A stretch of 64,000 nucleotides of DNA from Corbicula japonica (lineage: Eukaryota > Mollusca > Bivalvia > Venerida > Cyrenidae): contig JAZAYU010000204.1 in NCBI GenBank assembly GCA_038501625.1, forward strand, positions 560,001 through 624,000, given 5' to 3'. Of the stretch, positions 47,077-55,883 are shown piece after piece. Under the pieces are notes generated by a model that was given only the letters and a program-made list of their open reading frames with translations, was not told the origin of the DNA and did not search any database. A program made the translations under genes and the position numbers. Positions within the stretch are counted from its first letter, which is position 1. Every line of letters begins with the position of its first letter.

Positions 47077-48966
47077 ACCATGAATCTGCAAAAACTTCAT
47101 ACACAAAGAGAGGGACACCGACGATTTATAGAGAGATACTTGGAGAAAATTAAGCACGCAAAGGAGAACGAATCTTTGGTGGAGTTCAACGTAATTCTGA
47201 ATACCATCGAAGAGAAACTGCAAGTTCTAGAGACATTAAATGATAAAATCCTATCGCAGACCGACGCAGATGGAACTGCAGAAGAGACATTTCAAACCGA
47301 CGAGTACTCCATGGAATTGGAGATCAAGTTGTGTCACCTACGAGCGTTCCGAGATCAGCAGAAATCCATGTACAGCACAACCCGCCGAGACGATCAAGGA
47401 AATTCAGGTCACAACGAAGAGCAGAGCAACAACAACGGTTTGAATCCTAACGCAAATTCTTTTCATCCTGAGAGAACTGTAAGTACATTTTCTCATTCTA
47501 GTAGCGCTGTAAATTCGTCACTATTCTACAGACTTCCAAAGATGTCGTTACCAAGTTTCAGCGGTGATATTCTACAGTGGCAATCATTTTGGGATAGTTA
47601 TGAGTTTACCATACATACAAATGTAAATCTCACAGATGTCCAAAAATTTACTTACCTCAAATCCCAACTTGAAGGTAATGCTGCACGTGTAATTGAAGGC
47701 TTCGCCATGACTAATGCAAACTACGCACGTGCAATAGATTTACTCAGAGAAAGGTTCGGTAAGCAACATAAAATCACGCACGCCGCTATGCAAGCCTTAC
47801 TTAAATTACCTGCGCCGTCTAGTAAATTGTCCAGTCTTAGAAATTATTATGATAAGATGGAGACGTACATCCGTAGTTTAGAAGCTATGGGACAATGTCA
47901 AGAAAGTTACGGAAATTTGTTAGTGCCCGTTATATTAGACAAAATGCCATGTGAAATTCGTAGACAATTAGCTCGTGAAAATGGCGAAAATAACTGGGTA
48001 TTAGATGATCTACGCCATGCGATTAACAGAGAAATCTGCATCCTAGAGTCTGGTACCGCGCAGAATGAACCGGAAGTTGATGACTACGAGGCTACAGCGT
48101 CATTTCTCACGGGTGCGAAATCCAGAAAGAGAGCACAACAAGATCGGAAAACTTCTGGCGTAAGTTCATTCAATTTCAAATGTGCCTTTTGCGATGGCGG
48201 ACACAAATCAAGTGAGTGCAAAGCTTTTACAGACACCGAATCTAGGCTTAAAGTTGTAAAAGAGAAACGCTTATGCTTTAACTGCTTAGGTAAACATCCC
48301 GTCGCTAAGTGCAACACCAATAAGAGATGCCAAAATTGTAAACGTAAGCACCACACGACAATATGTAACAGCCGACAAGGTAACCAGGCAACAGGTGGTA
48401 ACCAGACAACAGGTTCGAGTACAAACGAGACTTCATCACCGGAAACAGCCGTGCTGCACTCTTACACAAGCCCACCAGATAAAGGAGTGCTACTTAAAAC
48501 CGCCATAGCAACAGTATCCTCATTAAAACACATTCAATCAGAAGCTAGCATATTATTTGATGAAGGAGCGCAGAAATCATTTATTACACAGCAATTAGCG
48601 GAAGAGCTTGAACTTACCACAGAAGGTACGGAGACACTATACCTGTCATCGTTTGGCAGCAGAAGTAACAAGGTGCAGCAGGTAGATGTCGCAACAGTAC
48701 ACCTTATTACAGACAATCGCCAGAAGATCCCGATTCAAGTCAGGATTGTACCGACAATATCAACACCTATCAACAATAGGCTACAACGCACAGTCTCAGA
48801 GCTATCCTATCTTCGAGGTCTAAAACTCGCGCATCCTGTGACCGGAGATTGCACTTTCAACATATCACTACTGAGAGGTGCTGACTTCTATTGGGACATA
48901 ATAGAAGACGAAGTTATTCGCGGAAATGGACCTACTGCTGTAAAATCTAAGATTGGATACCTGTAA
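47065..48966 (+). CDS. gag: BEL/Pao gag with zinc knuckles and protease domain (633 aa)
   Basis: Structural polyprotein of the retrotransposon. After a basic, coiled N terminus (MTRITMNLQKLHTQREGHRR) there is an acidic region, then a DUF1759-type gag core near residues 155-340 (KMSLPSFSGDILQWQSFWDS, LRERFGKQHKI). Three knuckle-like motifs follow at about 372-435 (CAFCDGGHKSSEC, CFNCLGKHPVAKC, CQNCKRKHHTTIC). A DUF1758/A17-type protease starts near 480, with FDEGAQKSFI at about residue 498 in place of the usual D[ST]G. The frame closes with TAA at 48964-48966, and pol follows in the same frame after three codons. Start choice: 47065 is the first ATG, eight bases past the LTR; 47080 is a second option. 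Confidence 0.9.
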   Translation: MTRITMNLQKLHTQREGHRRFIERYLEKIKHAKENESLVEFNVILNTIEEKLQVLETLNDKILSQTDADGTAEETFQTDEYSMELEIKLCHLRAFRDQQKSMYSTTRRDDQGNSGHNEEQSNNNGLNPNANSFHPERTVSTFSHSSSAVNSSLFYRLPKMSLPSFSGDILQWQSFWDSYEFTIHTNVNLTDVQKFTYLKSQLEGNAARVIEGFAMTNANYARAIDLLRERFGKQHKITHAAMQALLKLPAPSSKLSSLRNYYDKMETYIRSLEAMGQCQESYGNLLVPVILDKMPCEIRRQLARENGENNWVLDDLRHAINREICILESGTAQNEPEVDDYEATASFLTGAKSRKRAQQDRKTSGVSSFNFKCAFCDGGHKSSECKAFTDTESRLKVVKEKRLCFNCLGKHPVAKCNTNKRCQNCKRKHHTTICNSRQGNQATGGNQTTGSSTNETSSPETAVLHSYTSPPDKGVLLKTAIATVSSLKHIQSEASILFDEGAQKSFITQQLAEELELTTEGTETLYLSSFGSRSNKVQQVDVATVHLITDNRQKIPIQVRIVPTISTPINNRLQRTVSELSYLRGLKLAHPVTGDCTFNISLLRGADFYWDIIEDEVIRGNGPTAVKSKIGYL

Positions 48967-48978
48967 TCTGGACCAATG
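48964..48978 (+). other. gag-pol junction of the BEL element: one stop codon in frame
   Basis: The gag TAA is followed by TCT GGA CCA and then ATG of pol, all in one frame. Pol may be made by stop readthrough or reinitiation, or the stop may be a single nonsense mutation of a fused gag-pol frame, which is the usual BEL/Pao plan. Confidence 0.65.
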
Positions 48979-51900
48979 CAGACACAAATTTCTCGGACTG
49001 CAGATCACGTTTTCAATATAATGACATCTCACACTCCAACAGATATGCTAGAGCGTTTCTGGAGCCTTGAAAGCATGGGCATATCACCAATTTGTGATGA
49101 TACAGACAAGACGGACTACTTCAGAGAACACCAGCAGTCATCAATAGAGTTCAAAAACGGAAGTTACTCAGCCAAGTTACCTTGGAAACCAGAACACCAA
49201 CCACTTCCTAGCAACTACGATGTCTCAAAGAAAAGGACGGAAAATATGATTAAAAGACTACAGAAGGAGCCACACTTACTCAAGAAATATGACGAAATTA
49301 TAACCGAACAGGAGCGTAGAGGGTTCATAGAGAAAGTCGAAAGCGATACCCCACCCACCGGACAAGTCCACTACATTCCCCACCACCCTGTTAAAAAGGA
49401 ATCAGCGACTACGCCCATTCGAATAGTGTACGACTGTAGTTGCCGGAAGTCACCAAACTCACCAAGCCTTAACGATTGCCTAGAGTCGACCCCACCCATA
49501 TTGAATGATCTTGCCAGCATACTAGTGAGATTCCGTATCCATAGCTACGCCGCAACTACAGATATTGAGAAAGCCTTTTTACACATCGGACTTGATGAGA
49601 GAGACAGAGATTCTACCCGGTTTTTGTGGTCAAGTGACATTAGTAACCCAAACAGTCCATTATCTACTTACCGTTTTAAGTCGGTTTTATTTGGAGCCAC
49701 CTGTTCACCATTTATACTTAATGCAACCATACTGAAACACCTAGACAACTACAAGCACGTGCCAGCAGCAGAGATCATCAAGCGAGATATATACGTTGAC
49801 AACGTACTTTCTAGTTTCGAGAACGAGTTTGACCTACTCACGTATTTCACAGAATCAAGAAGTCTTATGTCCAGCGCAGGTATGAATCGTCGTACATGGA
49901 CATCAAGCAGTGAATCACTAAGAGCACTAGCGGCAGCCGACAATGTGATGAACAGTGACGTAATTGTGAAGATTCTTGGAATGAAATGGGACCCAATCAA
50001 AGACGAGATATCATTTGCAGAGAGAAATATCCCAATTCTAGATGTCGTCACAAAGAGAACCATATTAAAGTACTCATCACAGATCTATGATCCCCTCGGC
50101 TTGCTAAGTCCAGTCACAGTGAGTGCGAAAATATTACTTCAAGAGCTATGGAAAGACAAATACGACTGGGACACACCGTTACCCGATTCTATACGTGACA
50201 ACTGGAACCAGCTTACAAGATCCTTGAATAAAGTAACAGAAATGAAGTTTACCAGACAATTCTTACCTTCAGTAAATAGCGACAGTGAGATCAGTCTTCA
50301 TATTTTCGTAGATGCAAGCGTCAAATCATACGGAGCAGCAGCATACATCTGCAACCAATCCCAAGCTAGACTTGTTATGGCAAAGAACCGAGTAGCGCCT
50401 TTAAAAACGTTAACTCTACCCCAGCTAGAACTAATGGCAGCATTGGTTGGCGCACGACTGTCTTTATATCTTAAAGAGATCATAACAACCTCAAATGTGA
50501 CATATTGGTCGGACAGCCAAATCGTACTCCACTGGCTTAAGACAACAAAACCGCTCAAACGTTTCGTGAGGATTCGTACTGAGGAGATACATAAGCTGAC
50601 AGACATGTCGTCGTGGAAATACTGCCCCACCGATTGTAACCCAGCTGACTTACTGACACGTGGAGTTTCAGCAGATACATACCTTGATAGCCAACTATGG
50701 AACGCCGGTCCTACATGGCTTCCGAACAAAGAGCACTGGCCGACCTGGGAATACAATCAGACGGCACCAGCTGCAGATGCAGACGTGACTCCGACGCAGA
50801 CGACTACTGTTTCAAGTCTACAATGTATGGAAATTTCGGGCGTACACAGAGTAGTGAACATATCCAAATACAGCACTTACCATAAATTACTTCGTATTAC
50901 GGCATACGTGTGGAGATACATAAATAATTGCAGACGCCAACGAGCGAACAGATTTACTGGGAGTTTAACAGCAAACGAACTACACGACGCAGAAGTTCAA
51001 TGGTGGAAATCGTGTCAAGCTACACATTTTCAAGAAGAAATAGAAAATATGAAGTCAAACAGTAAAGGTTCACGTTTACCACTGATTAGACAACTCAAGT
51101 TGTATTTAGACCCTCAGGGTATCATACGCTGCGGAGGGAGAATTCACAACGCACCACTCAAGTATTCAGCAAAGTTTCCCTACCTATTACCAAAGAAACA
51201 TGAACTAACCAAGCTTATCGTATTCAATGCCAACGAAAACCAGTTACATTCTGGAGTAAACGCTACTATAAATCAACTTAGACAGAAGTACTGGATACGT
51301 TCTATACGACAGCGCGTCAGAGCGTTACTGCGTACATGCGTGAAATGTAATAGAGTTATTGGCAGACCGTACCGAGCACCAGACCCGCCACCTCTACCCA
51401 AGGTCAGAGTAAAAGACGCCCCGCCATTCAGCGTCACTGGTGTAGATTTTACAGGAGCTTTATATGTAAAGACCGCTACCGGAAGTGAAACTAAATGCTA
51501 CATCTGCCTCTTCACATGCGCAGCTACTAGAGCCGCCCATCTTGAAGTCGTTCCTGACTTATCAACAGACGCATTTCTACAAGCGTTTCGGAGGTTTACA
51601 AGCCGCAAGTCGTTACCCAATGTGATGATATCGGACAACGCAACAACTTATGTTGCTGCAGCAAACTACATCAAAAATCTGTTTAACACCGCAGCTATAC
51701 ACGAAGAACTTGGCAAAAGAGGAACTGAATGGATATTTATCCCAAAACGCGCTCCATGGTATGGTGGTTTTTGGGAGCGCCTCATTGGACTTACAAAAAC
51801 AACTTTAAGAAAAATTCTGGGAAGAAGGTTCGTATCCATGGAAACCTTGCAGACGATTGTTACAGAAATTGAAGCGTTTATGAATGATAGACCCCTAACC

Positions 51901-52350
51901 CATGTTTCTTCAAACATTGACGATCTGGATCCATTAACACCGTCACATCTGCTCTACGGACGAAAGATGACGTCACTACCATATTATGAACACTACACAA
52001 ACAAGGATATTGCGTCAGTTCAAAGTGACCAGACGACACTCACTAATCGTGCCAAAATGCAAATGCAGATCATCAGTCAGTTCAGGAAACGCTGGAAATT
52101 GGAATACTTAACCGCACTACGGGAGTTCCACAAAACTACAGGATCGAACAAGGAACAAATTAGTGTGGGAGATGTTGTCCAGATCCATGACGAAGGACCA
52201 CGTGTTCACTGGAAGCTGGCGGTGGTCAAAGAGCTTATCACAGGGAAGGATGGATCAACTCGTGCCGCGAAGATAAAAACTAAAAATGGATTAACTACAA
52301 GACCGATCTTAAAACTTTATCCGCTGGAAACTATTACTAGTGACAATTAA
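48976..52350 (+). CDS. pol: BEL/Pao pol: RT, RNase H, integrase (1124 aa)
   Basis: RT near residues 155-330 (IRIVYDCSCRKSPNSPSLND, ATTDIEKAFLHIGL, the palm motif IYVDNVLSS at about 272-280 with Asn where YxDD is usual). RNase H-like domain near 440-570 (LHIFVDASVKSYGAAAY, LPQLELMAAL, YWSDSQIVLHWL, NPADLLTRG). Integrase: zinc part HSGVNATI...CVKCN near 758-795, then core residues D in TGVDFTGALY (about 822), D in MISDNATT (about 886) and E in GGFWERLIG (about 932). The DUF5641-like end is VGDVVQIHDEGPRVHW...RPILKLYPLE. Length and order match BEL/Pao pol. It reverse transcribes and inserts the element. The stop is TAA, with 211 bp to the 3' LTR; no clear polypurine tract precedes that LTR. Confidence 0.93.
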   Translation: MQTQISRTADHVFNIMTSHTPTDMLERFWSLESMGISPICDDTDKTDYFREHQQSSIEFKNGSYSAKLPWKPEHQPLPSNYDVSKKRTENMIKRLQKEPHLLKKYDEIITEQERRGFIEKVESDTPPTGQVHYIPHHPVKKESATTPIRIVYDCSCRKSPNSPSLNDCLESTPPILNDLASILVRFRIHSYAATTDIEKAFLHIGLDERDRDSTRFLWSSDISNPNSPLSTYRFKSVLFGATCSPFILNATILKHLDNYKHVPAAEIIKRDIYVDNVLSSFENEFDLLTYFTESRSLMSSAGMNRRTWTSSSESLRALAAADNVMNSDVIVKILGMKWDPIKDEISFAERNIPILDVVTKRTILKYSSQIYDPLGLLSPVTVSAKILLQELWKDKYDWDTPLPDSIRDNWNQLTRSLNKVTEMKFTRQFLPSVNSDSEISLHIFVDASVKSYGAAAYICNQSQARLVMAKNRVAPLKTLTLPQLELMAALVGARLSLYLKEIITTSNVTYWSDSQIVLHWLKTTKPLKRFVRIRTEEIHKLTDMSSWKYCPTDCNPADLLTRGVSADTYLDSQLWNAGPTWLPNKEHWPTWEYNQTAPAADADVTPTQTTTVSSLQCMEISGVHRVVNISKYSTYHKLLRITAYVWRYINNCRRQRANRFTGSLTANELHDAEVQWWKSCQATHFQEEIENMKSNSKGSRLPLIRQLKLYLDPQGIIRCGGRIHNAPLKYSAKFPYLLPKKHELTKLIVFNANENQLHSGVNATINQLRQKYWIRSIRQRVRALLRTCVKCNRVIGRPYRAPDPPPLPKVRVKDAPPFSVTGVDFTGALYVKTATGSETKCYICLFTCAATRAAHLEVVPDLSTDAFLQAFRRFTSRKSLPNVMISDNATTYVAAANYIKNLFNTAAIHEELGKRGTEWIFIPKRAPWYGGFWERLIGLTKTTLRKILGRRFVSMETLQTIVTEIEAFMNDRPLTHVSSNIDDLDPLTPSHLLYGRKMTSLPYYEHYTNKDIASVQSDQTTLTNRAKMQMQIISQFRKRWKLEYLTALREFHKTTGSNKEQISVGDVVQIHDEGPRVHWKLAVVKELITGKDGSTRAAKIKTKNGLTTRPILKLYPLETITSDN

Positions 52351-52561
52351 ATACTTATGCCAAGATAAAGACACTCAAAAAGATTTTATTCATTTTAATA
52401 ACGCTGATTACTGAAATGTGATTTATTAAGATAATAGGTGATATTATATACAAGAGACTGTTCATCTTAATTACAAACAGTGTTGTTTAAATTTATTAGT
52501 GAAATTTAACATGAACATTAATTTTAATATGCTCTCATATCACTTTTCGTGGCCCCCAGTA

Positions 52562-52752
52562 TGTTGAGAATACTATAACTTAGCGTTAATTTACGCGCCA
52601 CGCAAAAGTATGTGACGTTCATGACGTCAACGTTATTGTTGTTGTGTATACTTGTTTTGTACGTTGAACAAGGGAGTCGCTCAATACAATCTGAACCGTT
52701 CACAACGTCTTGTTCTCTCTCTTACGAGTTTCACATTAAGATCACGCCGATA
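52562..52752 (+). repeat. 3' LTR of the BEL/Pao element
   Basis: Same 191 bp as 46866-47056, followed at once by the AAGCC target duplication. It contains the CRE octamer at 52622-52629. Confidence 0.93.
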
Positions 52753-53210
52753 AAGCCTTTTGAATGCAATAGTGTCAAGTAGACAGCTTTTTTGAAAGTA
52801 ATTTATCTAGACAATATTTACTTGTTTGTTCATATGAGAAAGGTAAGGTTGATGCTCCGTAAAACCTGCTGAAAATAGCAAGTGGGAAATTGTGTTGCCA
52901 GTGACAGTTCCAAGCGGTAACTTCTCGGATTGTACTTGTTTTGTGATACGAGAACCTGTTGGGGCAAGTGTGAGGTTGGTGCACCCTAGAACCTGGTTTA
53001 AACCCCCAGTGGCAATTTGTTTTGCCACTGACCGTTCCAAGGCGGTAACCCCTCCGGTTCTCACTTCCGTTATTTGTTTGTGGCGTCCATTTTGAAACTG
53101 ATTTTTGTAATACCATGCTCTCTTTTCCTCTCTACTTTTTGGCTGTGTGGGGAGGCTGTGTATGCTGGATGTGGCCATTCCTGATATGCATATTTCATTT
53201 TTTTTCTTAT
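52753..53210 (+). repeat. SINE-like repeat, continuation after the BEL insertion
   Basis: It contains gagaacctgttggggcaagt, ggttggtgcaccctagaacc, cagtggcaatttgttttgcc, ggctgtgtggggaggctgtg and tgatatgcatatttc with a T-rich tail, as in 59080-59330. A second, diverged 3' end follows at 53262-53335. Confidence 0.8.
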
Positions 53211-53357
53211 ATTCGTTTATAGTTTGTGATGACTACATCGAAATTGAACATTTTATCATCCGCTTTTTCCTCTCTACTTTTTGGCTGTGTGAGAAGACTG
53301 TGTCTATTAAATGTGGTCATTTTATGATATGATATATTCAAGTTTTGATACACTTAC

Positions 53358-53667
53358 CTTCTTTTTCGTGTGATGTCAAATTAATTGCCAGCAGAATTGC
53401 AAGGACAACAGTGGCCACTACAAATATCGCCAACGCAACTTTTACACACATTTTTATGTTCAACACATTTCCGTAGCTCTTTTCTACTGGTGGTGATTCA
53501 ATTTTATTTTGATTCTCACGTGATTCAATTCTAAAATCTGGCAATGTTTCATATAGATGAGAATCCCTTTCTCCATCTAATGTTTGGTTTTGCTCTCCTA
53601 AATTAAATATATCCATTTCATACTGATTTTCAGCATTAACTGGAGGGCTTTGCTTCTTCCCCGCCAT
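53358..53667 (-). CDS. First coding exon of a type II membrane protein (cytoplasmic tail and transmembrane helix)
   Basis: ATG at 53667 opens 103 codons ending in a phase-1 donor (GAAG|GTAAGTG). The first 70 residues are polar (MAGKKQSPPVNAENQ..., tyrosine in YEMDIF and LYETLPDF), followed by one strong hydrophobic helix (VALAIFVVATVVLAILLAIN) and a short NLTSHEKE stalk with a glycosylation site. No signal peptide, so type II topology is expected. The open frame extends upstream, but an acceptor-like TTTTAG lies just before the ATG. The phase-1 end matches the acceptor of the CCP exon at 45266, next on this strand, so both may belong to one gene with the BEL element in the intron. Confidence 0.6.
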
Positions 53668-53869
53668 TTCTCTAAAATATAAATGAACTGCTTTACAACA
53701 TATCGTTATCATAAACATAACTGTTATCATCAGTTGATGCGTTGTCGAGATAACCGTTAAAGTCACAACAACCTGATGTTGTTGATGAAGATGATGTTTT
53801 CTATCCGTCACAGTTAGAACAAGTTCAGAGCCTCGCCTTTCCTACGACAATATCACCTGTTATTCTTTA

Positions 53870-54062
53870 TACACTTTATTGACTTCTCAAGACCTGATCG
53901 AGTCGCTAACGTTCTTACTGGATAGTATTTTGTCAGATTAAGTTCATCTATTTATCAAGTAGTAAACACTTACTTATGCATCCCTTGTTGCTGATCAATT
54001 TATATACCGATATGAAATAGAGTTATGTTATCTCTTTCTACCGAACATCAAGATGACATTAT
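53870..54062 (+). mobile_element. Penelope-like RT relic, fragment
   Basis: Matches 58200-58340 at the DNA level: atctatttatcaagtagtaa, gttgctgat, and ttatctctttctaccgaacatcaagatgacatt. Frame destroyed. Confidence 0.55.
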
Positions 54063-54065
54063 GAC

Positions 54066-54262
54066 ATAGGGAATTCTCCAACGAGTTACCTCCCTTTAAG
54101 AAGAACGTAATCCTCAAAGCTTGGAGTTCGTCAACGATTTACCTTCCTTTGAAAAGTCTATTTTCAAAAATGTAAGAAATTCACCAACGAGTTATCTTCC
54201 TTTAAAAAGTATATTGTCACCAATGTTGGGAATTCGCCAACGAATTACCTCCCTTATATACT
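54066..54262. repeat. Minisatellite, four units of about 55-60 bp
   Basis: Units share ggaattc.ccaacgagttacctccctttaaaaag with differing spacers (54070, 54123, 54178, 54230). It directly follows the Penelope-like fragment. Confidence 0.7.
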
Positions 54263-54587
54263 CAATGTTCAAAATTCGTCTGTATCTTCGCCAGTTATAG
54301 ATGTATTAAGACAGTCAAACTTACTTATACAATTCCGTTTTAGTCTCTTTACAGAATAAAAGGAAATTTTCAGTCTTTAGATGACAGAAACAGATGTACA
54401 GTAACAAGCGCACATTTCCGTTAAACGCGGATTTAATTTTATTGTATATAAGTACTGGCAAATACGAAACCTTGTTCCTTAATATGGTGTTGTTGTTGAT
54501 TATGTGATGTAAAGAACATTAGAGAATAATTGATTTACTCACTATAATAACCTATTTCCATTTGTTGTTAATAAAAATAATTATCTT

Positions 54588-54680
54588 AACGAATGTTTAA
54601 GAAAACACTTGAAAAAGCAAGCAAACTTTCTTGGGTTATCGGTACCACAAATCAAGGTTAACCTTTTGCTAAGTTTATCG
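54588..54680 (+). mobile_element. Penelope-like RT relic, second fragment
   Basis: acgaatgtttaagaaaacac and gcaagcaaactttctt match 58455-58485, and ggttatcggtaccacaaatcaagg matches 58735-58760. The region between is deleted. Confidence 0.5.
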
Positions 54681-54915
54681 CCGATACCAAGTTTCAATTA
54701 TAAATACAGGTACGGTTTAACAACCTAAAGAAAATAAAGGGCAAAATTATGTTATTTTTGTTATTCATAACAACCGTCCGTAACTTCATTTCGTTTTTAC
54801 ATTGTAGCTGCTTGGAGATGCTGTGTTTTCTGGGTTTGGCGGTTTCTGATATTCATATTTTACTATTTTATCCTGATTTGAAAATAAGAAGAAGGCTTAA
54901 CAAGCAGTTGGAAAA

Positions 54916-54980
54916 GAGCTAACTTTCATAAATGTTGGTAACCAGCAGCATAATATCCATTCGGAAAACACTCCTTACCT
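54916..54980 (-). pseudogene. Decayed VMO1 exon 1 fragment
   Basis: The minus strand reads KECFPNGYYAAGYQHL and then a stop, against [16 protein letters not shown] at the end of intact VMO1 exon 1 (18780-18830). The position of the donor is altered (GTGAGCTC there, TTAGCTC here), so it cannot be spliced in the same way. Confidence 0.65.
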
Positions 54981-55177
54981 GGGTACCGTTTTAGTGATCT
55001 CTCTGAACGTCAACAAAATTTACCTCCGGTAGACCCACGCTCACTCGCGACTCGTTTCGGGGGTTCGGTCGCTAAACAAACATTCTAGAGCTTTAACATA
55101 ACTTTAAATAACAAGCAATATTTGCGGCAAGACTAGTGATAATGGAAATCAGTAAGTTATCGTTATCGTTATTTACT

Positions 55178-55883
55178 TTAAGGGCTCGCCACACTCCTCC
55201 AAATCCTATTCATCTATAAAAAGAAAATTATGAGAATCTCAATAATGGCAAAATGCAGTTCAATGAAACTTTGCACAAATGAATATTACTAACGTATCTT
55301 GATTTTGCAGACAGTAAAACACGTTAGAAGAATAAAGAAAAGAAGCTAGACCTTAAAATTCCTTAAAATCCTATTTACCAAAATTCACAAAAACTAAGCG
55401 ATACAAAACATAATTTTAAATTCCAACGTGAATGCAATGTTTTTGACAAGAAAATGTTGTGTATTTTGTTAAAAACTTTCAACTACTAAAAGAGAAATCA
55501 GTGATTTTCATCCGTTTACGCGACCAGGAAGCGGCGAGAAAATCGAAGGTCAAACACACTTTACTAATATCTCGTAAAGTTTACATATGTAAGTCACGAG
55601 GACACAATACATTGTTGTCAGTATCATATTACTCATGTGGGCATTTAAAATGATGTTTTGTTTAGTTTTTGTGAATTTATGTAAAAAGAAGTTGAGAGAA
55701 TTTTTAGATCTTGCTATTTTTTTCTTTACTATTATAACGTGTATTTCCATCTGCAAAATAAAGATACATTAATAACATACATTTGTGCAAAGTTTCATTG
55801 AACGGCATTTTGCCGTTATTGAAATTGTGATAATTTTCTTTTTATCGATGAATAGGATTGGGAGGAGTGTGGCGAGCCCTTAA
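55178..55883. repeat. Foldback element, about 706 bp
   Basis: ttaagggctcgccacactcc and aaatcctattcat at the left pair with atgaataggatt and ggagtgtggcgagcccttaa at the right. Further inside, caatgaaactttgcacaaatg pairs with catttgtgcaaagtttcattg, and the pairing continues, with breaks, for about 300 bp per arm. Confidence 0.8.

Larger units (their letters stand above)
46866..52752 (+). mobile_element. BEL/Pao LTR retrotransposon, apparently intact (5.9 kb)
   Basis: Two 191-bp direct repeats (46866-47056, 52562-52752) look identical by eye and enclose gag and pol. The element is flanked by a 5-bp target duplication AAGCC (46861-46865 and 52753-52757). The ORFs are open for 633 and 1124 codons in the same frame, separated by one stop codon. 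Domain order is DUF1759 gag, zinc knuckles, DUF1758-type protease, RT, RNase H, integrase and a DUF5641-like C terminus, which is diagnostic for BEL/Pao. No env. It inserted into a SINE-like repeat and is base-compositionally less AT-rich than its surroundings. Identical LTRs and open frames indicate very recent insertion and possible activity. Confidence 0.95.

Noticed and set aside
53668..53811. Upstream extension of the membrane-protein frame
   Set aside because: It is low-complexity (His/Gln/Val-rich) and is separated from the ATG by an acceptor-like TTTTAG; the start at 53667 is simpler.
54066..54262. Regularly spaced repeats that might suggest a CRISPR array
   Set aside because: Units are degenerate, differ in spacing and lie in a eukaryotic genome; it is a minisatellite.
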